64,000 nt of DNA from assembly GCA_040879025.1 (NCBI GenBank), contig JBBDLF010000013.1, positions 1 to 64,000 of the forward strand, read 5' to 3'. The position numbers and the translations under genes are program-made. Positions 52,991 through 62,683 of this stretch are shown in pieces. This DNA is from JBBDLF01 sp040879025. GTDB taxonomy: Bacteria > Pseudomonadota > Gammaproteobacteria > Pseudomonadales > Pseudohongiellaceae. Under the pieces are notes generated by a model. It was given only the letters and a program-made list of their open reading frames with translations. It was not told where the DNA came from and searched no databases. Position 1 is the first letter of the stretch; each line of letters opens with the position of its first letter.

Positions 52991-53977
52991 ATGGAACTTT
53001 TTATCGATATGATGCTGTTGTCAATGCTCGCTGTGACTGCATTGGCCATTGCCTATCTCAAGGACCTGTTCGCCGTAGTCATGCTTGCCGGCATCTATGG
53101 TCTTTTGTCCGCCAGTCTGTTTGCCACCATGGATGCCGTGGACGTTGCGTTTACCGAAGCGGCGGTAGGGGCCGGAATATTTCCATTACTGATGCTGGTC
53201 GCGCTTTCCATAACAGGAAGGTATGAGAGGTCCAGGCGTGTGTCCTGGGTTGCATTGGCGCTGGTCAGCATCGTCGGAATACTTCTGATAATCGGCACGG
53301 TGGATATGCCGCCTTTTGGGTCGCCTGATGCGCCCGCGCACACTCACGTTGCGCCGCGCTATATTGAACAGTCGGGTGAGGAAATTGGCATACCCAACAT
53401 CGTGACTTCCGTGCTGGCCAGTTACCGAGCCTTTGATACCTTTGGGGAGGTCGCCGTGGTTTTTGTCGCGGGAGTGAGCGTCCTGGCGCTTCTGGGTATG
53501 GCGCCGGGAGATTCCAGGCACGGAACCGACCGTTCACTGAACAGCATGCGCCAACACAAGGTATTGCGTGTTGTCAGCAAGATACTGATCCCTCCTATTA
53601 TGCTGTTCGCGTTGTATGTGCAGTTTCACGGCGAGTACGGTCCGGGTGGCGGCTTTCAGGCCGGGGTGATCTTTGCCGCCGCCATAATCCTGTATTCCAT
53701 TCTGTTCGGCGTCGGAGCAACCAAAAAAGCCATCAACCAGGGCCTGGTTCGATTTCTGGCGGCATTCGGGTTATTGCTTTATGGAATTACCGGAGTCTTG
53801 TCGCTGTTAACAGGAGAGAATTACCTGGGCTACAACGGTTTCGCCGAGACGGCGACGAACGCCCAGCACATCGGCATACTTGTCATTGAACTGGGAGTGG
53901 GCATTACCGTCGCCGCCATCATGATTGTGATCTTCGTAACCTTTTCCGACCGGCTGAATATCCAGGAGAAGCGATGA
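52991..53977 (+). CDS. mrpB: fused MrpA C-terminal (DUF4040) and MrpB subunit
   Basis: A 328-residue membrane protein in two parts. The N-terminal part is the DUF4040/MbhD-like module (KDLFAVVMLAGIYGLLSASLFATMDAVDVAFTEAAVG), which in Bacillus forms the end of MrpA. A middle loop and helices follow. The C-terminal part is an MnhB domain from about residue 185 (ILIPPIMLFALYVQFHGEYGPGGGFQAGVIF). The fusion shows that this operon splits MrpA differently from the Bacillus type. Overlaps mrpC by 4 bp. Confidence 0.9.
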   Translation: MELFIDMMLLSMLAVTALAIAYLKDLFAVVMLAGIYGLLSASLFATMDAVDVAFTEAAVGAGIFPLLMLVALSITGRYERSRRVSWVALALVSIVGILLIIGTVDMPPFGSPDAPAHTHVAPRYIEQSGEEIGIPNIVTSVLASYRAFDTFGEVAVVFVAGVSVLALLGMAPGDSRHGTDRSLNSMRQHKVLRVVSKILIPPIMLFALYVQFHGEYGPGGGFQAGVIFAAAIILYSILFGVGATKKAINQGLVRFLAAFGLLLYGITGVLSLLTGENYLGYNGFAETATNAQHIGILVIELGVGITVAAIMIVIFVTFSDRLNIQEKR

Positions 53978-54333
53978 CTGCATTGGTCGGTGATCTCTAC
54001 AATTACTGGATCAGCATGGTGCTGATGATGATTGGCTTTTATATCATCATCGCCCAGGGCAACCTGCTGAAAAAAATTATAGGACTGAACCTGTTTCAGA
54101 CTTCGGTGTTCATTTTCTATATCAGTACCGGCATGGTTGAAGGCGGTGCCACGCCGATCCTGACCGAGGGCACGGTGTTGTACTCCAATCCGCTGCCTCA
54201 CGTCCTGATACTTACAGCCATCGTCGTTGGAATCTCAACCACTGCTGTGGCACTTGCCCTGGCCATTCGGATCAGGGAAGCCTACGGAACGGTTGAAGAA
54301 CGGGAAATCCAGGAAAAAAATTATCCGTGTTGA
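53974..54333 (+). CDS. mrpC: Mrp antiporter subunit C
   Basis: A 119-residue NuoK/MnhC homologue with three helices. Typical sequences are KKIIGLNLFQTSVFIFYI and DPLPHVLILTAIVVGISTTAVALAL-like (here NPLPHVLILTAIVVG). Overlaps mrpD by 7 bp. Confidence 0.92.
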   Translation: MTALVGDLYNYWISMVLMMIGFYIIIAQGNLLKKIIGLNLFQTSVFIFYISTGMVEGGATPILTEGTVLYSNPLPHVLILTAIVVGISTTAVALALAIRIREAYGTVEEREIQEKNYPC

Positions 54334-55859
54334 ATCATTTGCCGATCCTACAGGTCATCGTACCTCTGTTGGCCGCGCCGTCCTGCCTGATCATCAACAA
54401 AGCCAGGCTCGCGTGGGTGTTTGCCGTGTTCGCCAGCATGGCAACCTGGGTGATCAGTGTCGCGCTGTGTCTACAGGTTACATCCGGGGGGATCATCAGT
54501 TACTCCCTCGGCGGCTGGGACGCACCCTGGGGTATTGAGTACCGCATCGACGCCCTGAACGTCTATGTATTGCTGATTATCAGCTCGATCAGCACGGTTG
54601 TTCTATGGGCGGCGTACGACAGTATTCAGCGAGAGGTTGAGGAACACAGGCAGCCGTTTTTTTACGTTATCTACCTGCTTTGCCTGGCCGGACTGCTTGG
54701 CATGACTGCGGCGGGCGATGTTTTCAACGTATTCGTATTTCTCGAGATCTCATCACTGGCCACGTATACACTGATTGGTATGGGCCGGGATCGCCGTGCG
54801 CTGATCGCCGCCTACCAGTATCTGATTGTGGGAACTATTGGCGCCACATTTTTCCTGGTGGGTGTCGGGTTTGTGTACAGCATGACAGGCACCCTCAATA
54901 TGCAGGACCTGGCGGAACGACTGCCGGAGTTGTCATCCACCCGAACCGTCATTGCGGCGCTGGCATTTATCGTTGTGGGAATTTGTCTGAAACTGGCTCT
55001 GTTTCCGCTGCACCTGTGGTTGCCGAATGCGTATGCGTATGCGCCCTCCATCGCGGCCGCGTTCCTGGCGGCAAGCGCGACCAAGGTAGCCCTCTATCTG
55101 CTGATCCGTTTCAGCTACACGGTGTTCAGCATAGAATTTGTGTTCGGCAGTCTGCCTGTGTCCGCCATTTTTGTCAGCCTGGGATTCATGGGCGTGTTTA
55201 TCGCGTCTCTGGTAGCGATATACCAGTCCGACATCAAGCGCATGTTCGCGTATTCCAGCGTCGCGCAGATCGGTTACATGATTGTTGGTTTTGGTCTGGG
55301 TAGCGCGACTGGATTGCAGGCCGCGTTGCTGCACATGTTCAACCATGCACTGATGAAGGGCGCATTGTTTTTGGCGCTGGCCGCCGTGGTATATCGTGTG
55401 GCCAATCCGGACATCAGTTCAATGCGCGGGCTTGGCCGCCGCATGCCCTGGACGATGGCGGCTATCGTCGTCGGCGGACTAAGTCTGATCGGAATGCCTT
55501 TGACCGCTGGATTCGTCAGCAAGTGGTATTTGGTCCTGGCGGCACTCGAGGCAAACGCGTGGCCCGTTGCAATGCTGGTGGTGCTGGGTTCACTACTGAC
55601 AATCGCCTATGTCTGGCGCATCGTGGAGACTGCGTATTTTGCGTCCGACTCTGCGCCGGATAACGCGCCTGACTCCGTTTCCGGCTTTGCGCCGGGTTCG
55701 GTGTCCGCCGCGAGATTGAACAAAATGGAGGCGCCGCTGTCGCTGCTGATTCCAACCTGGATTCTGGTGCTGGCCAATATCTATTTTGGCATTGATACAC
55801 GCCTCAGCGTCACGCTGAGCGAGCAGGCGGCCGTGTACCTCATGGGAGTGACGCCATGA
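54327..55859 (+). CDS. mrpD: Mrp antiporter subunit D (proton-antiporter-like 1)
   Basis: A 510-residue NuoM/N-like subunit with about 14 helices. The conserved Glu is in VFVFLEISSLATYTLIGMG, Lys in KLALFPLHLWLPNAYAYAPS, and the broken-helix motifs SDIKRMFAYSSVAQIGYM and HMFNHALMKGALF follow. Start GTG/TTG-type codon 54327 overlaps mrpC. Ion-translocating core of the complex. Confidence 0.92.
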   Translation: MLNHLPILQVIVPLLAAPSCLIINKARLAWVFAVFASMATWVISVALCLQVTSGGIISYSLGGWDAPWGIEYRIDALNVYVLLIISSISTVVLWAAYDSIQREVEEHRQPFFYVIYLLCLAGLLGMTAAGDVFNVFVFLEISSLATYTLIGMGRDRRALIAAYQYLIVGTIGATFFLVGVGFVYSMTGTLNMQDLAERLPELSSTRTVIAALAFIVVGICLKLALFPLHLWLPNAYAYAPSIAAAFLAASATKVALYLLIRFSYTVFSIEFVFGSLPVSAIFVSLGFMGVFIASLVAIYQSDIKRMFAYSSVAQIGYMIVGFGLGSATGLQAALLHMFNHALMKGALFLALAAVVYRVANPDISSMRGLGRRMPWTMAAIVVGGLSLIGMPLTAGFVSKWYLVLAALEANAWPVAMLVVLGSLLTIAYVWRIVETAYFASDSAPDNAPDSVSGFAPGSVSAARLNKMEAPLSLLIPTWILVLANIYFGIDTRLSVTLSEQAAVYLMGVTP

Positions 55860-57355
55860 TGCATCTGCAGTCACTGTTGCAATGGCTTATTGTGTTTCCG
55901 CTGCTGGCGGCGGGGGGCGTGGTGCTGGCGGGAAAGCGGCCAAACCTCAGGGAGGGAATTTCTCTGGTCACGGCCGCGCTTGTCGTATTTGGCCTGGTAA
56001 TTTTGTACCAGGGTGTTAGTGCCGGTGATGTTATCCAGGCGCGGTGGCTGGAGTTGTTGCCAGGCTTGAGCATTGCATTTCGTGTAGAGTCACTGGGGCT
56101 GCTTTTCGCCTTTGTTGCCGGCTCGCTCTGGTTTGTCACAACTGTGTACTCAATCGGCTATATGCGCGGCCACCACGAATCGCATCAGACCAGGTTTTAC
56201 GGGTTCTTTGCAGTTTCCATAGCGGCTGTTATGGGGATAGCCTTTGCTGAAAACCTGTTTACGCTTTTTATATTCTACGAAGTGCTCACGCTCTGCACTT
56301 ATCCTCTGGTCACTCATGCGGGAACCGATGGGGCGAGGCAGGGTGGCAGAGTTTATCTGGGTATCCTGCTCGGCACGTCTATTCTGTTTTTTCTTCCGGC
56401 AATTATTGGAACGTGGGTTGTCAGCGGTACGCTGTCTTTTACCGAAGGCGGTGTATTCAGCGACGGCGCATCGACAACCGTGCTTTCGGTATTGCTGCTG
56501 CTATTTGCCTTCGGCATCGGCAAAGCCGCCCTGATGCCGTTTCACCGCTGGCTGCCGGCAGCCATGGTGGCTCCCACACCCGTCAGCGCGTTGCTGCATG
56601 CGGTTGCGGTTGTGAAGGCCGGCGTATTCACGTTTGTGAAAATTTGCGCGTTTATTTTTGGCCTCGATACGCTCGCGGCGCTTCCCATTACCCAATGGCT
56701 GATGTATCTGGCGGGCCTTTCAATATTGCTGGCTTCCCTGGTGGCCATGAGCAAGGACAATCTCAAGGCGAGACTGGCGTATTCCACAGTCAGCCAGCTG
56801 GGATACATCACATTGGGAGCCCTGCTGGCAACCGCGTCCGGGATCACCGGCAGTGCCATGCATATCGCCATGCATGCGTTTGGCAAAATCACCCTGTTCT
56901 TTTGCGCCGGCGCCATTCTCGTGGCGGCTCATAAAACTGAAATCAGCGAAATGGAGGGTTTGGGGCAGCGAATGCCTGTCACCATGGCCGCGTTTCTAAT
57001 CGCCAGTGTGAGCATCATCGGCCTCCCTCCCGGAGGAGGTACGTGGAGCAAGTGGTATCTTCTGGGGGGAACGCTTGAGGCCGGGCAGTGGGTGTTGATG
57101 TCCGTGTTGATGCTCAGTACGTTGCTCAACATCGCCTACCTTTTGCCAATTCCCCTGCGCGCGTTTTTTCCTTCCGCCGCGTGGAGAGCACGGCAGGGCA
57201 TGGCGCACGCGGCAGTGAAAGAAGCACCCCTGGCCAGCGTTCTTGCTCTCTCCACCACTGCCGTGGCTTGTGTGGTGTTATTTATTTATCCCCAAATTTT
57301 ATACGGACTGGTTAATTATGTTGGCAGTGAGGACTGGTCATGGCTGAGAAAATAG
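55856..57355 (+). CDS. second proton-antiporter-like subunit (MrpD/MrpA-N type)
   Basis: A 499-residue NuoL/M-like protein with the conserved LFIFYEVLTLCTYPLV Glu, the GIGKAALMPFHRWLPAAMVAPTPVSALLHAVAVVKAG Lys/His block, and SKDNLKARLAYSTVSQLGYI. Probably the counterpart of the MrpA N-terminal part. Overlaps mrpD by 4 bp and the next small gene by 16 bp. Confidence 0.9.
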   Translation: MMHLQSLLQWLIVFPLLAAGGVVLAGKRPNLREGISLVTAALVVFGLVILYQGVSAGDVIQARWLELLPGLSIAFRVESLGLLFAFVAGSLWFVTTVYSIGYMRGHHESHQTRFYGFFAVSIAAVMGIAFAENLFTLFIFYEVLTLCTYPLVTHAGTDGARQGGRVYLGILLGTSILFFLPAIIGTWVVSGTLSFTEGGVFSDGASTTVLSVLLLLFAFGIGKAALMPFHRWLPAAMVAPTPVSALLHAVAVVKAGVFTFVKICAFIFGLDTLAALPITQWLMYLAGLSILLASLVAMSKDNLKARLAYSTVSQLGYITLGALLATASGITGSAMHIAMHAFGKITLFFCAGAILVAAHKTEISEMEGLGQRMPVTMAAFLIASVSIIGLPPGGGTWSKWYLLGGTLEAGQWVLMSVLMLSTLLNIAYLLPIPLRAFFPSAAWRARQGMAHAAVKEAPLASVLALSTTAVACVVLFIYPQILYGLVNYVGSEDWSWLRK

Positions 57356-57654
57356 CACTGTTCGATAAACGCGAAAACGTCAGACGGCTGCTGCACGTTC
57401 TCTACTTTGTGTGTGCCACGCTGTTGTTGCTGGATTTGTTCATCCACCGGCACGTTGAACACAGTTGGGAAAGACTGATCGGTTTTTATCCAATGTACGG
57501 GTTTGTCGGCTGCGTTGTCCTGGTTTTGGTCGCAAAATGGATGCGCACTTTTTTGATGCGCGGTGAAGACTATTACGACGGCAGAGACGGAACCGCTGGT
57601 GGTGCAGTCGGCGACAGGGTAAGTCAGGAGGAGGGCAACGATGTGGGCCGCTAG
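57340..57654 (+). CDS. small two-helix membrane protein within the mrp operon
   Basis: A 104-residue protein with helices near 20-36 and 48-68 and a hydrophilic end rich in Asp/Gly. I know no subunit of the classical seven-gene Mrp complex that matches it. It overlaps the genes on both sides (16 and 14 bp), so it is made with them and is likely an accessory or linker subunit. Its function is unknown. Confidence 0.75.
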   Translation: MAEKIALFDKRENVRRLLHVLYFVCATLLLLDLFIHRHVEHSWERLIGFYPMYGFVGCVVLVLVAKWMRTFLMRGEDYYDGRDGTAGGAVGDRVSQEEGNDVGR

Positions 57655-59359
57655 CATACCGCCGTTCGTCCCGTTTTTTCTCGCCGCCGCCCTCGCTGGC
57701 GTGACCCGGGGTGCTCTGCGGTCGGCGCTGATGATCTTGATTCCTGTCGCCGGCTTTGTGCAACTGTGGATGACTTCTGCCGGGATCCATCTGCAGGCCA
57801 GTGTGCTCGATTTCGACCTGATCCTTTATCGGGCGGACCGCCTCGGTTTCCTGTTTGGCTACCTGTTTCATCTGGCGGCATTGATCGCTGTGATTTATGC
57901 ACTCCATATCCGCGATACGCTGCAACAGGTGGCCGGTCTCCTGTACGCGGGCAGCGCACTGGGCGCGGTATTTGCCGGAGATCTGATCACTCTGTTCGTT
58001 TTCTGGGAGTTACTGGCCCTCAGCTCCGTGTTTTTGATCTGGGCGCGACGCTCGGAACGTTCCTATTACGCGGGCATACGCTATCTCGTCATCCAGGTAT
58101 TATCCGGGCTGCTTCTGTTGGGCGGTATCATATTTTACAGCGATACACATGATTCGCTGACTTTTACCTACATCGGCTTGCAGGGGATCGAGGGCTGGCT
58201 TATCTTTCTCGCGATTGGTATCAAGTGCGGATTCCCGTTGCTCCATGGCTGGCTGACCGACGCCTATCCCGAAGCGACACCCACCGGGACGGTCTTTCTC
58301 AGTGCCTTTACCACCAAGGTGGCAATCTATGCGCTCGCCAGGGCTTACCCCGGGACGGAACTTCTGGTGTATATCGGCGCGGCGATGACCTGCTTCCCCA
58401 TCTTTTTCGCGGTCATTGAGAATGATCTGCGCCGGGTACTGGCGTACAGTCTGATCAACCAACTGGGATTTATGGTGGTGGGTATCGGTATAGGAACGGC
58501 ACTTGCCCTTAATGGTGCCGTGGCTCACGCATTCAACGATGTGATCTTCAAGGGATTGTTGTTCATGTCGATGGGTGCGGTGCTTCACGTTACCGGGCGA
58601 ATAAACGGCTCCGAACTCGGCGGCCTCTACAAGTCGATGCCGAAAACCACCGTATTGTGCATTATCGGCGCAGCTTCCATTTCCGCGTTTCCCCTGTTCA
58701 GTGGATTTGTGAGCAAGTCGATGGTGATGAGCGCCGCACTGGCCAATGATTTCAACTGGGTCTGGCTGCTGTTGTTGTTCGCCTCAGCCGGTGTTTTTCA
58801 TCACGCCGGGATCAAAATCCCCTATTTCGCGTTTTTTGCCCATGACGCCGGCATTCGTGCCACAGAGCCACCACGCAATATGCTCGTGGCGATGTCGATC
58901 GCCGCGGCCTTGTGTCTGCTGATCGGCATATTTCCAGGCATGCTTTACCAGTTGCTGCCATACGAAACCAACTACAGTCCTTACGATGTCACTCATGTGC
59001 TGGCACAGACGCAATTGCTGTTTTTCTCCGCGCTCGCCTTTGCCTGGTTAAACCTGCAGCGCCTGTATCCTCCCGAATTGCCCTCGGTCAATCTGGACGC
59101 GGACTGGATCTATCGACGCGCTTTGCCTGTGCTCTGGACGCGAATCAGCGTACTGCTCTGGACGGTGGACACCTGGGTGCGCCGGGCCGGGATGGAGGTA
59201 CTGCAACATGGTATTTCGCAGGTTACCAGGCTGCACGGTCCTCGTGCGATTTTCTCACGCAACTGGACGACGGGAGATATCGCGATATGGATAGTACTGT
59301 TACTGGCGGTTTATCTGTTGCTGGGCTTTCTCAGGGCTGGCAATCATGCGCCGGTGTGA
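57641..59359 (+). CDS. third proton-antiporter-like subunit (NuoL/MrpD family)
   Basis: A 572-residue protein with about 15 helices. Ion-path residues are conserved: Glu in FVFWELLALSSVFLIWA, Lys in IGIKCGFPLLHGWLTDAYPEATPTG, FTTKVAIYALAR, and ENDLRRVLAYSLINQLGFM. The long end beyond residue 440 has a lateral-helix-like segment and a final helix (IWIVLLLAVYLLLGFL). AGGAGGAGG precedes ATG 57641. Last gene of the operon. Confidence 0.9.
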   Translation: MWAASIPPFVPFFLAAALAGVTRGALRSALMILIPVAGFVQLWMTSAGIHLQASVLDFDLILYRADRLGFLFGYLFHLAALIAVIYALHIRDTLQQVAGLLYAGSALGAVFAGDLITLFVFWELLALSSVFLIWARRSERSYYAGIRYLVIQVLSGLLLLGGIIFYSDTHDSLTFTYIGLQGIEGWLIFLAIGIKCGFPLLHGWLTDAYPEATPTGTVFLSAFTTKVAIYALARAYPGTELLVYIGAAMTCFPIFFAVIENDLRRVLAYSLINQLGFMVVGIGIGTALALNGAVAHAFNDVIFKGLLFMSMGAVLHVTGRINGSELGGLYKSMPKTTVLCIIGAASISAFPLFSGFVSKSMVMSAALANDFNWVWLLLLFASAGVFHHAGIKIPYFAFFAHDAGIRATEPPRNMLVAMSIAAALCLLIGIFPGMLYQLLPYETNYSPYDVTHVLAQTQLLFFSALAFAWLNLQRLYPPELPSVNLDADWIYRRALPVLWTRISVLLWTVDTWVRRAGMEVLQHGISQVTRLHGPRAIFSRNWTTGDIAIWIVLLLAVYLLLGFLRAGNHAPV

Positions 59360-59394
59360 TTACCATCAGGAGTCGATCCTGGAAAGAGTTGCTT

Positions 59395-59736
59395 ATGCTG
59401 ATCAAGTTTGAGAGCAAGGATTCAGCAAATTTTGTCATGTTCAGCGATGTGGCCGCCCACTTGCTGGAATTGATGGGACAGCGCGGACTCACGGAAGGTT
59501 CCATCAGTGGCGAGGAACTGGTCCAGGCCCGTTCGCGACTTGAAAGCGGGCTTGCTCAGCGCGACAGGGAGCCCGCGAACGTCCCGGGGATGAAGCCGGA
59601 GGGAGATGAAACCGATGGTGATGAAGATGAGGAAGCGCCGCGCATCAGTCTGGATGCACGGGCCGCGCCGTTGATAGAAATGTTGCGGCGGGCGGAAGCC
59701 TCCGACGAAGGCTTCGTTATGTGGCGCCCTGAGTGA
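59395..59736 (+). CDS. DUF1840-family small protein
   Basis: A 113-residue soluble protein. The family start MLIKFESKDSANFVMFSDVAAHLLELMG is clear, and the end RAAPLIEMLRRAEASDEGFVMWRPE matches too, with an acidic linker (EGDETDGDEDEEAP) between. DUF1840 has no known function. The last 20 bp overlap the SSS transporter gene convergently. It is 35 bp past the antiporter operon on the same strand. Confidence 0.88.
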   Translation: MLIKFESKDSANFVMFSDVAAHLLELMGQRGLTEGSISGEELVQARSRLESGLAQRDREPANVPGMKPEGDETDGDEDEEAPRISLDARAAPLIEMLRRAEASDEGFVMWRPE

Positions 59737-61150
59737 TCTTTTCCGCGCTGCGGTGGGCCGGGAGACGACTTGCTATCGCGAAGATCAACAAACCGCTGAG
59801 AATGCCGGGCATACCCTCATAGACCGCATCGTGAAGCCCCAGCCAGCGCCAGGTCAGCGCCACAAAAACCCCTCCGAGGACCATCATCAGCGCGAGGTTT
59901 TCGCGTGGCCGGCCGCCTGAACAATACACGATCAGCAACGGCGCGAAGGCACTGGCGAGTACGGACCAGGCCATGATGACCAGCGCGAATACACTCTGTG
60001 AATTGGTGAAAGTCAGCAACAGGGCGGCGGCGGTCATCAGGACCGTGGTAAATCGGGCCATAGCGGTGGATTCAGCCTGGTGTGGTAACAGATCATGGCT
60101 CAGCGCGGCAGAACAGCTCAGTATCAGAGAATCGGCCGTGGACATGGTGGCGGCGAAGATACCGGCGAGGATGAGCCCGACCATGACAGGGGGCATGAGT
60201 TGTTGAGCCATCATGGGTAACGCCAGTTCTTCATCAAAGGTAGCGGGATTATCCAGGAAAATTCTGGCCAGCAGGCCTACACCGATAGCCATTGCGTAGA
60301 ACGCGGTAAACCAGCCGTAATACCACATTCTCGCCCTGACCATGTGGCCGGGATCATCCAGTGCCATAAAGCGAATCATGATGTGGGGTTGCCCGATCAC
60401 CGAGATGCCGGCGAACAGCCAGCTTACCGCGAACAGCACGCCGCCCGTGATTCCCGGAAACGGCAGTTCCGCCGGATACCAGTCGAGAAAACCATCCACG
60501 GCCGACATCTGTTCGACTGCGCCGCTTATTCCGCCGACCGAGGAAACAGCGACGAAAAGCAATGAGGCCATCGCGACCATCATTACGGTGGATTGCGCGG
60601 CATCGGTCCAGATTGAAGCCCGGATGCCACCGGCGATGCAATAGATCACCACAATAGTGGCACCGATAACGGCGCCGGCCCATAGCGGCCACTCAAAAAG
60701 TGCCTGTAATGCCTTGCTGCCTGCGAGCAATTGCGCGCTGGCATAAGCCAGCAGAAAGAGGATGGTGATAGTCGCGGCCAGAACCTGCAGACGCCGATAG
60801 CCGGGTTTGCCGAGCCACTGACTCAGCACACCGGCGTAGCTGACCTCCCCGGTGCGGCCGGCGGCCTGGCGCAGTTTTTTATGTATTAGCAGTGAAGTGA
60901 CAAAGTCACCGAGTATCCAGCCAACCATGAGCCAGACTGAGGCCAGGCCGGTAACATAGGTATAACCGATAGCGCCAATGAACATATAGCCGCTGTTATT
61001 GGTCGCCACCGCCGACAGGCCTACCAGAAAAGGGGACACCTGACCACTTGCCACATAGTAGTCGCGGTTTGAATTGCGGCTTCGCAGGACAGCGCTGCTT
61101 CCAATCATAACGAAGACAAGCAGAAACAGTACAAAACTTAATACAGTCAC
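59717..61150 (-). CDS. sodium:solute symporter (SSS family)
   Basis: A 477-residue, 13-helix transporter of the PutP/PanF-like family. Sodium-site and family segments include SAVATNNSGYMFIGAIGYTYVTGLASVWLMVGW, QPHIMIRFMALDDP and GLILAGIFAATMSTADSLILSCSAALSHDL. Start GTG 61150 has GGAAG upstream. It lies downstream of ectD on the same strand, 99 bp away, so it could import a compatible solute or proline. Substrate is inference from context. Confidence 0.88.
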   Translation of the reverse strand: MTVLSFVLFLLVFVMIGSSAVLRSRNSNRDYYVASGQVSPFLVGLSAVATNNSGYMFIGAIGYTYVTGLASVWLMVGWILGDFVTSLLIHKKLRQAAGRTGEVSYAGVLSQWLGKPGYRRLQVLAATITILFLLAYASAQLLAGSKALQALFEWPLWAGAVIGATIVVIYCIAGGIRASIWTDAAQSTVMMVAMASLLFVAVSSVGGISGAVEQMSAVDGFLDWYPAELPFPGITGGVLFAVSWLFAGISVIGQPHIMIRFMALDDPGHMVRARMWYYGWFTAFYAMAIGVGLLARIFLDNPATFDEELALPMMAQQLMPPVMVGLILAGIFAATMSTADSLILSCSAALSHDLLPHQAESTAMARFTTVLMTAAALLLTFTNSQSVFALVIMAWSVLASAFAPLLIVYCSGGRPRENLALMMVLGGVFVALTWRWLGLHDAVYEGMPGILSGLLIFAIASRLPAHRSAEKITQGAT

Positions 61151-61249
61151 ATCAGCTTCCGCATTTTACGCAGGCTCCTTTCCCGAGGCTGGTCGAGCTC
61201 GTGAATTCGCTCATCAATGGTCTCAAAATTATTTGTTGCTGTTTTGTAT

Positions 61250-62176
61250 TCATGGGTGACCGAATCTTCTGATATTGGATTTATTCAGGCCAATGGGTTC
61301 GAACGCTTTCCGGGTGGCGATGAATTCAGGTCGCGGCGGCATTCCGGAAAAGGGCGACTGCACCCGGTTCGACAGAGCGTTATAAACCAGAAACAAATTG
61401 GACCTGGGCAGTGGCGTGATGTTGCCGTTGGAGCCGTGCATGGTATTGCAGTCGAAGAAAACCACTGAACCGACCTTGCCGGTAAAGGCGTAGATGCCTC
61501 CGGCTTCATACAGGCGTTGCAGGTTTTCATCGCGGGGCACACCATATTCCTGCCGTTTCAGCGACTTCCGGTAGTGGTTTTCCGGAGTCGTTCCGCGGCA
61601 CTGCACATAACGTTTATGGGAGCCCGGGACCAGCATCAAGGGTCCATTGTGATCGTAGTTGTCGGTCAGGGTAATCGCCACACTGACCGCACGCATGCGC
61701 GGCATACCGTCCTCTACGTGCCAGGTCTCGAAGTCGGAGTGCCAGTAAAATTCCTTGCCACGAAAACCCGGCTTGTAATTTGCCCGGCTCTGGTGCAGGT
61801 ATAACTCATCGTTCAGTATCAATCTCACCAACGATGTAATCCGCGGATCTTCGGTGATTCGGCGGAATAACGCACTCAATTCATGAATTCTGAACACGGA
61901 ACGGATTTCGCGACTGGTAGGCTCGGTGATTACCTGCTCCGAGGCGGCCAGTTCACGGTCTTCGCGCAGCCGCTGCAGTTCCTGCAACATCGCCTGTGCC
62001 TCTTCCCTCGAGAAGAGGTCTGATATGCTCATGAAGCCGTTGGCTTCGTAGCCTTGCAAAAGGCCGCGATAATCCTCGCTTATAGACGGCAGGCTGCTGT
62101 ATACCACCGGGTCCTTGCGTGGCAGAATTCCGGTATCGTCCCCGCTCCGTGACGGATAATGATCAACTCGGTCCAT
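61250..62176 (-). CDS. ectD: ectoine 5-hydroxylase
   Basis: A 308-residue Fe(II)/2-oxoglutarate dioxygenase that makes 5-hydroxyectoine. The iron site is His146, Asp148 and His247 (YWHSDFETWH and NTMHGSNGN). The EctD signature FYWHSDFETWHVEDGMPRMR and the 2-OG-binding region PLMLVPGSHKRYV are present. GGAGGTAAAC precedes the ATG. Gap of 9 bp from ectC, so co-transcribed. Confidence 0.96.
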   Translation of the reverse strand: MDRVDHYPSRSGDDTGILPRKDPVVYSSLPSISEDYRGLLQGYEANGFMSISDLFSREEAQAMLQELQRLREDRELAASEQVITEPTSREIRSVFRIHELSALFRRITEDPRITSLVRLILNDELYLHQSRANYKPGFRGKEFYWHSDFETWHVEDGMPRMRAVSVAITLTDNYDHNGPLMLVPGSHKRYVQCRGTTPENHYRKSLKRQEYGVPRDENLQRLYEAGGIYAFTGKVGSVVFFDCNTMHGSNGNITPLPRSNLFLVYNALSNRVQSPFSGMPPRPEFIATRKAFEPIGLNKSNIRRFGHP

Positions 62177-62185
62177 GTTTACCTC

Positions 62186-62614
62186 CTAAGCCTGTTCTCT
62201 GACCGGCGTGTTGGTATTCTCCTCTGCTGGAATCCCGGCTTCGGGATAAGCGCCGGTCTTGTCGTGTACTTCATTACCCACTACGGGCGGATTAAAGACA
62301 CAGGCAAGCACCAGTTCTTCACGGCAGGTGAGGACATGCTTGTCGTGTTTGTCAAGGATATACAGGGTGCCCGGCTTGATCTGATAGGTCTTGCCGTCTT
62401 CAACAGATGTCACTTCCCCCTCACCCTTGATGCAGTACACCGACTCCAGGTGATGGCGATAATGCATGGGAGTGACGGTTCCCTTGTATATCGTCGTGAT
62501 ATGGAACGAAAATCCCATATTGTCGCCTTGAAGCAACATGCGGGTACTTTCCCAATTGTCCGTCTTCACCCGCCGTTGCGACTGGTGACATTGGTCATAT
62601 TCTCTAACGATCAT
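62186..62614 (-). CDS. ectC: L-ectoine synthase
   Basis: A 142-residue cupin enzyme closing N-gamma-acetyl-diaminobutyrate to ectoine. Family sequences are MIVREYDQ, WESTRMLL, GTVTPMHYRHHLESVYCIKGEGEV and YILDKHDKHVL. It is about ten residues longer than usual at the C-terminus. A GAGGT site precedes the ATG. The gap to ectB is 69 bp. Confidence 0.96.
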   Translation of the reverse strand: MIVREYDQCHQSQRRVKTDNWESTRMLLQGDNMGFSFHITTIYKGTVTPMHYRHHLESVYCIKGEGEVTSVEDGKTYQIKPGTLYILDKHDKHVLTCREELVLACVFNPPVVGNEVHDKTGAYPEAGIPAEENTNTPVREQA

Positions 62615-62683
62615 GTATTCAGATACCTCGTTGGACTTGGTGTTTATATCAGGGCGTCAGGTCTATGCTCGTTTGGCGTAACT

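Noticed and set aside
58912..59394. Plus-strand frame preceding the DUF1840 start
   Set aside because: It overlaps the antiporter gene in another frame; the family begins at ATG 59395.
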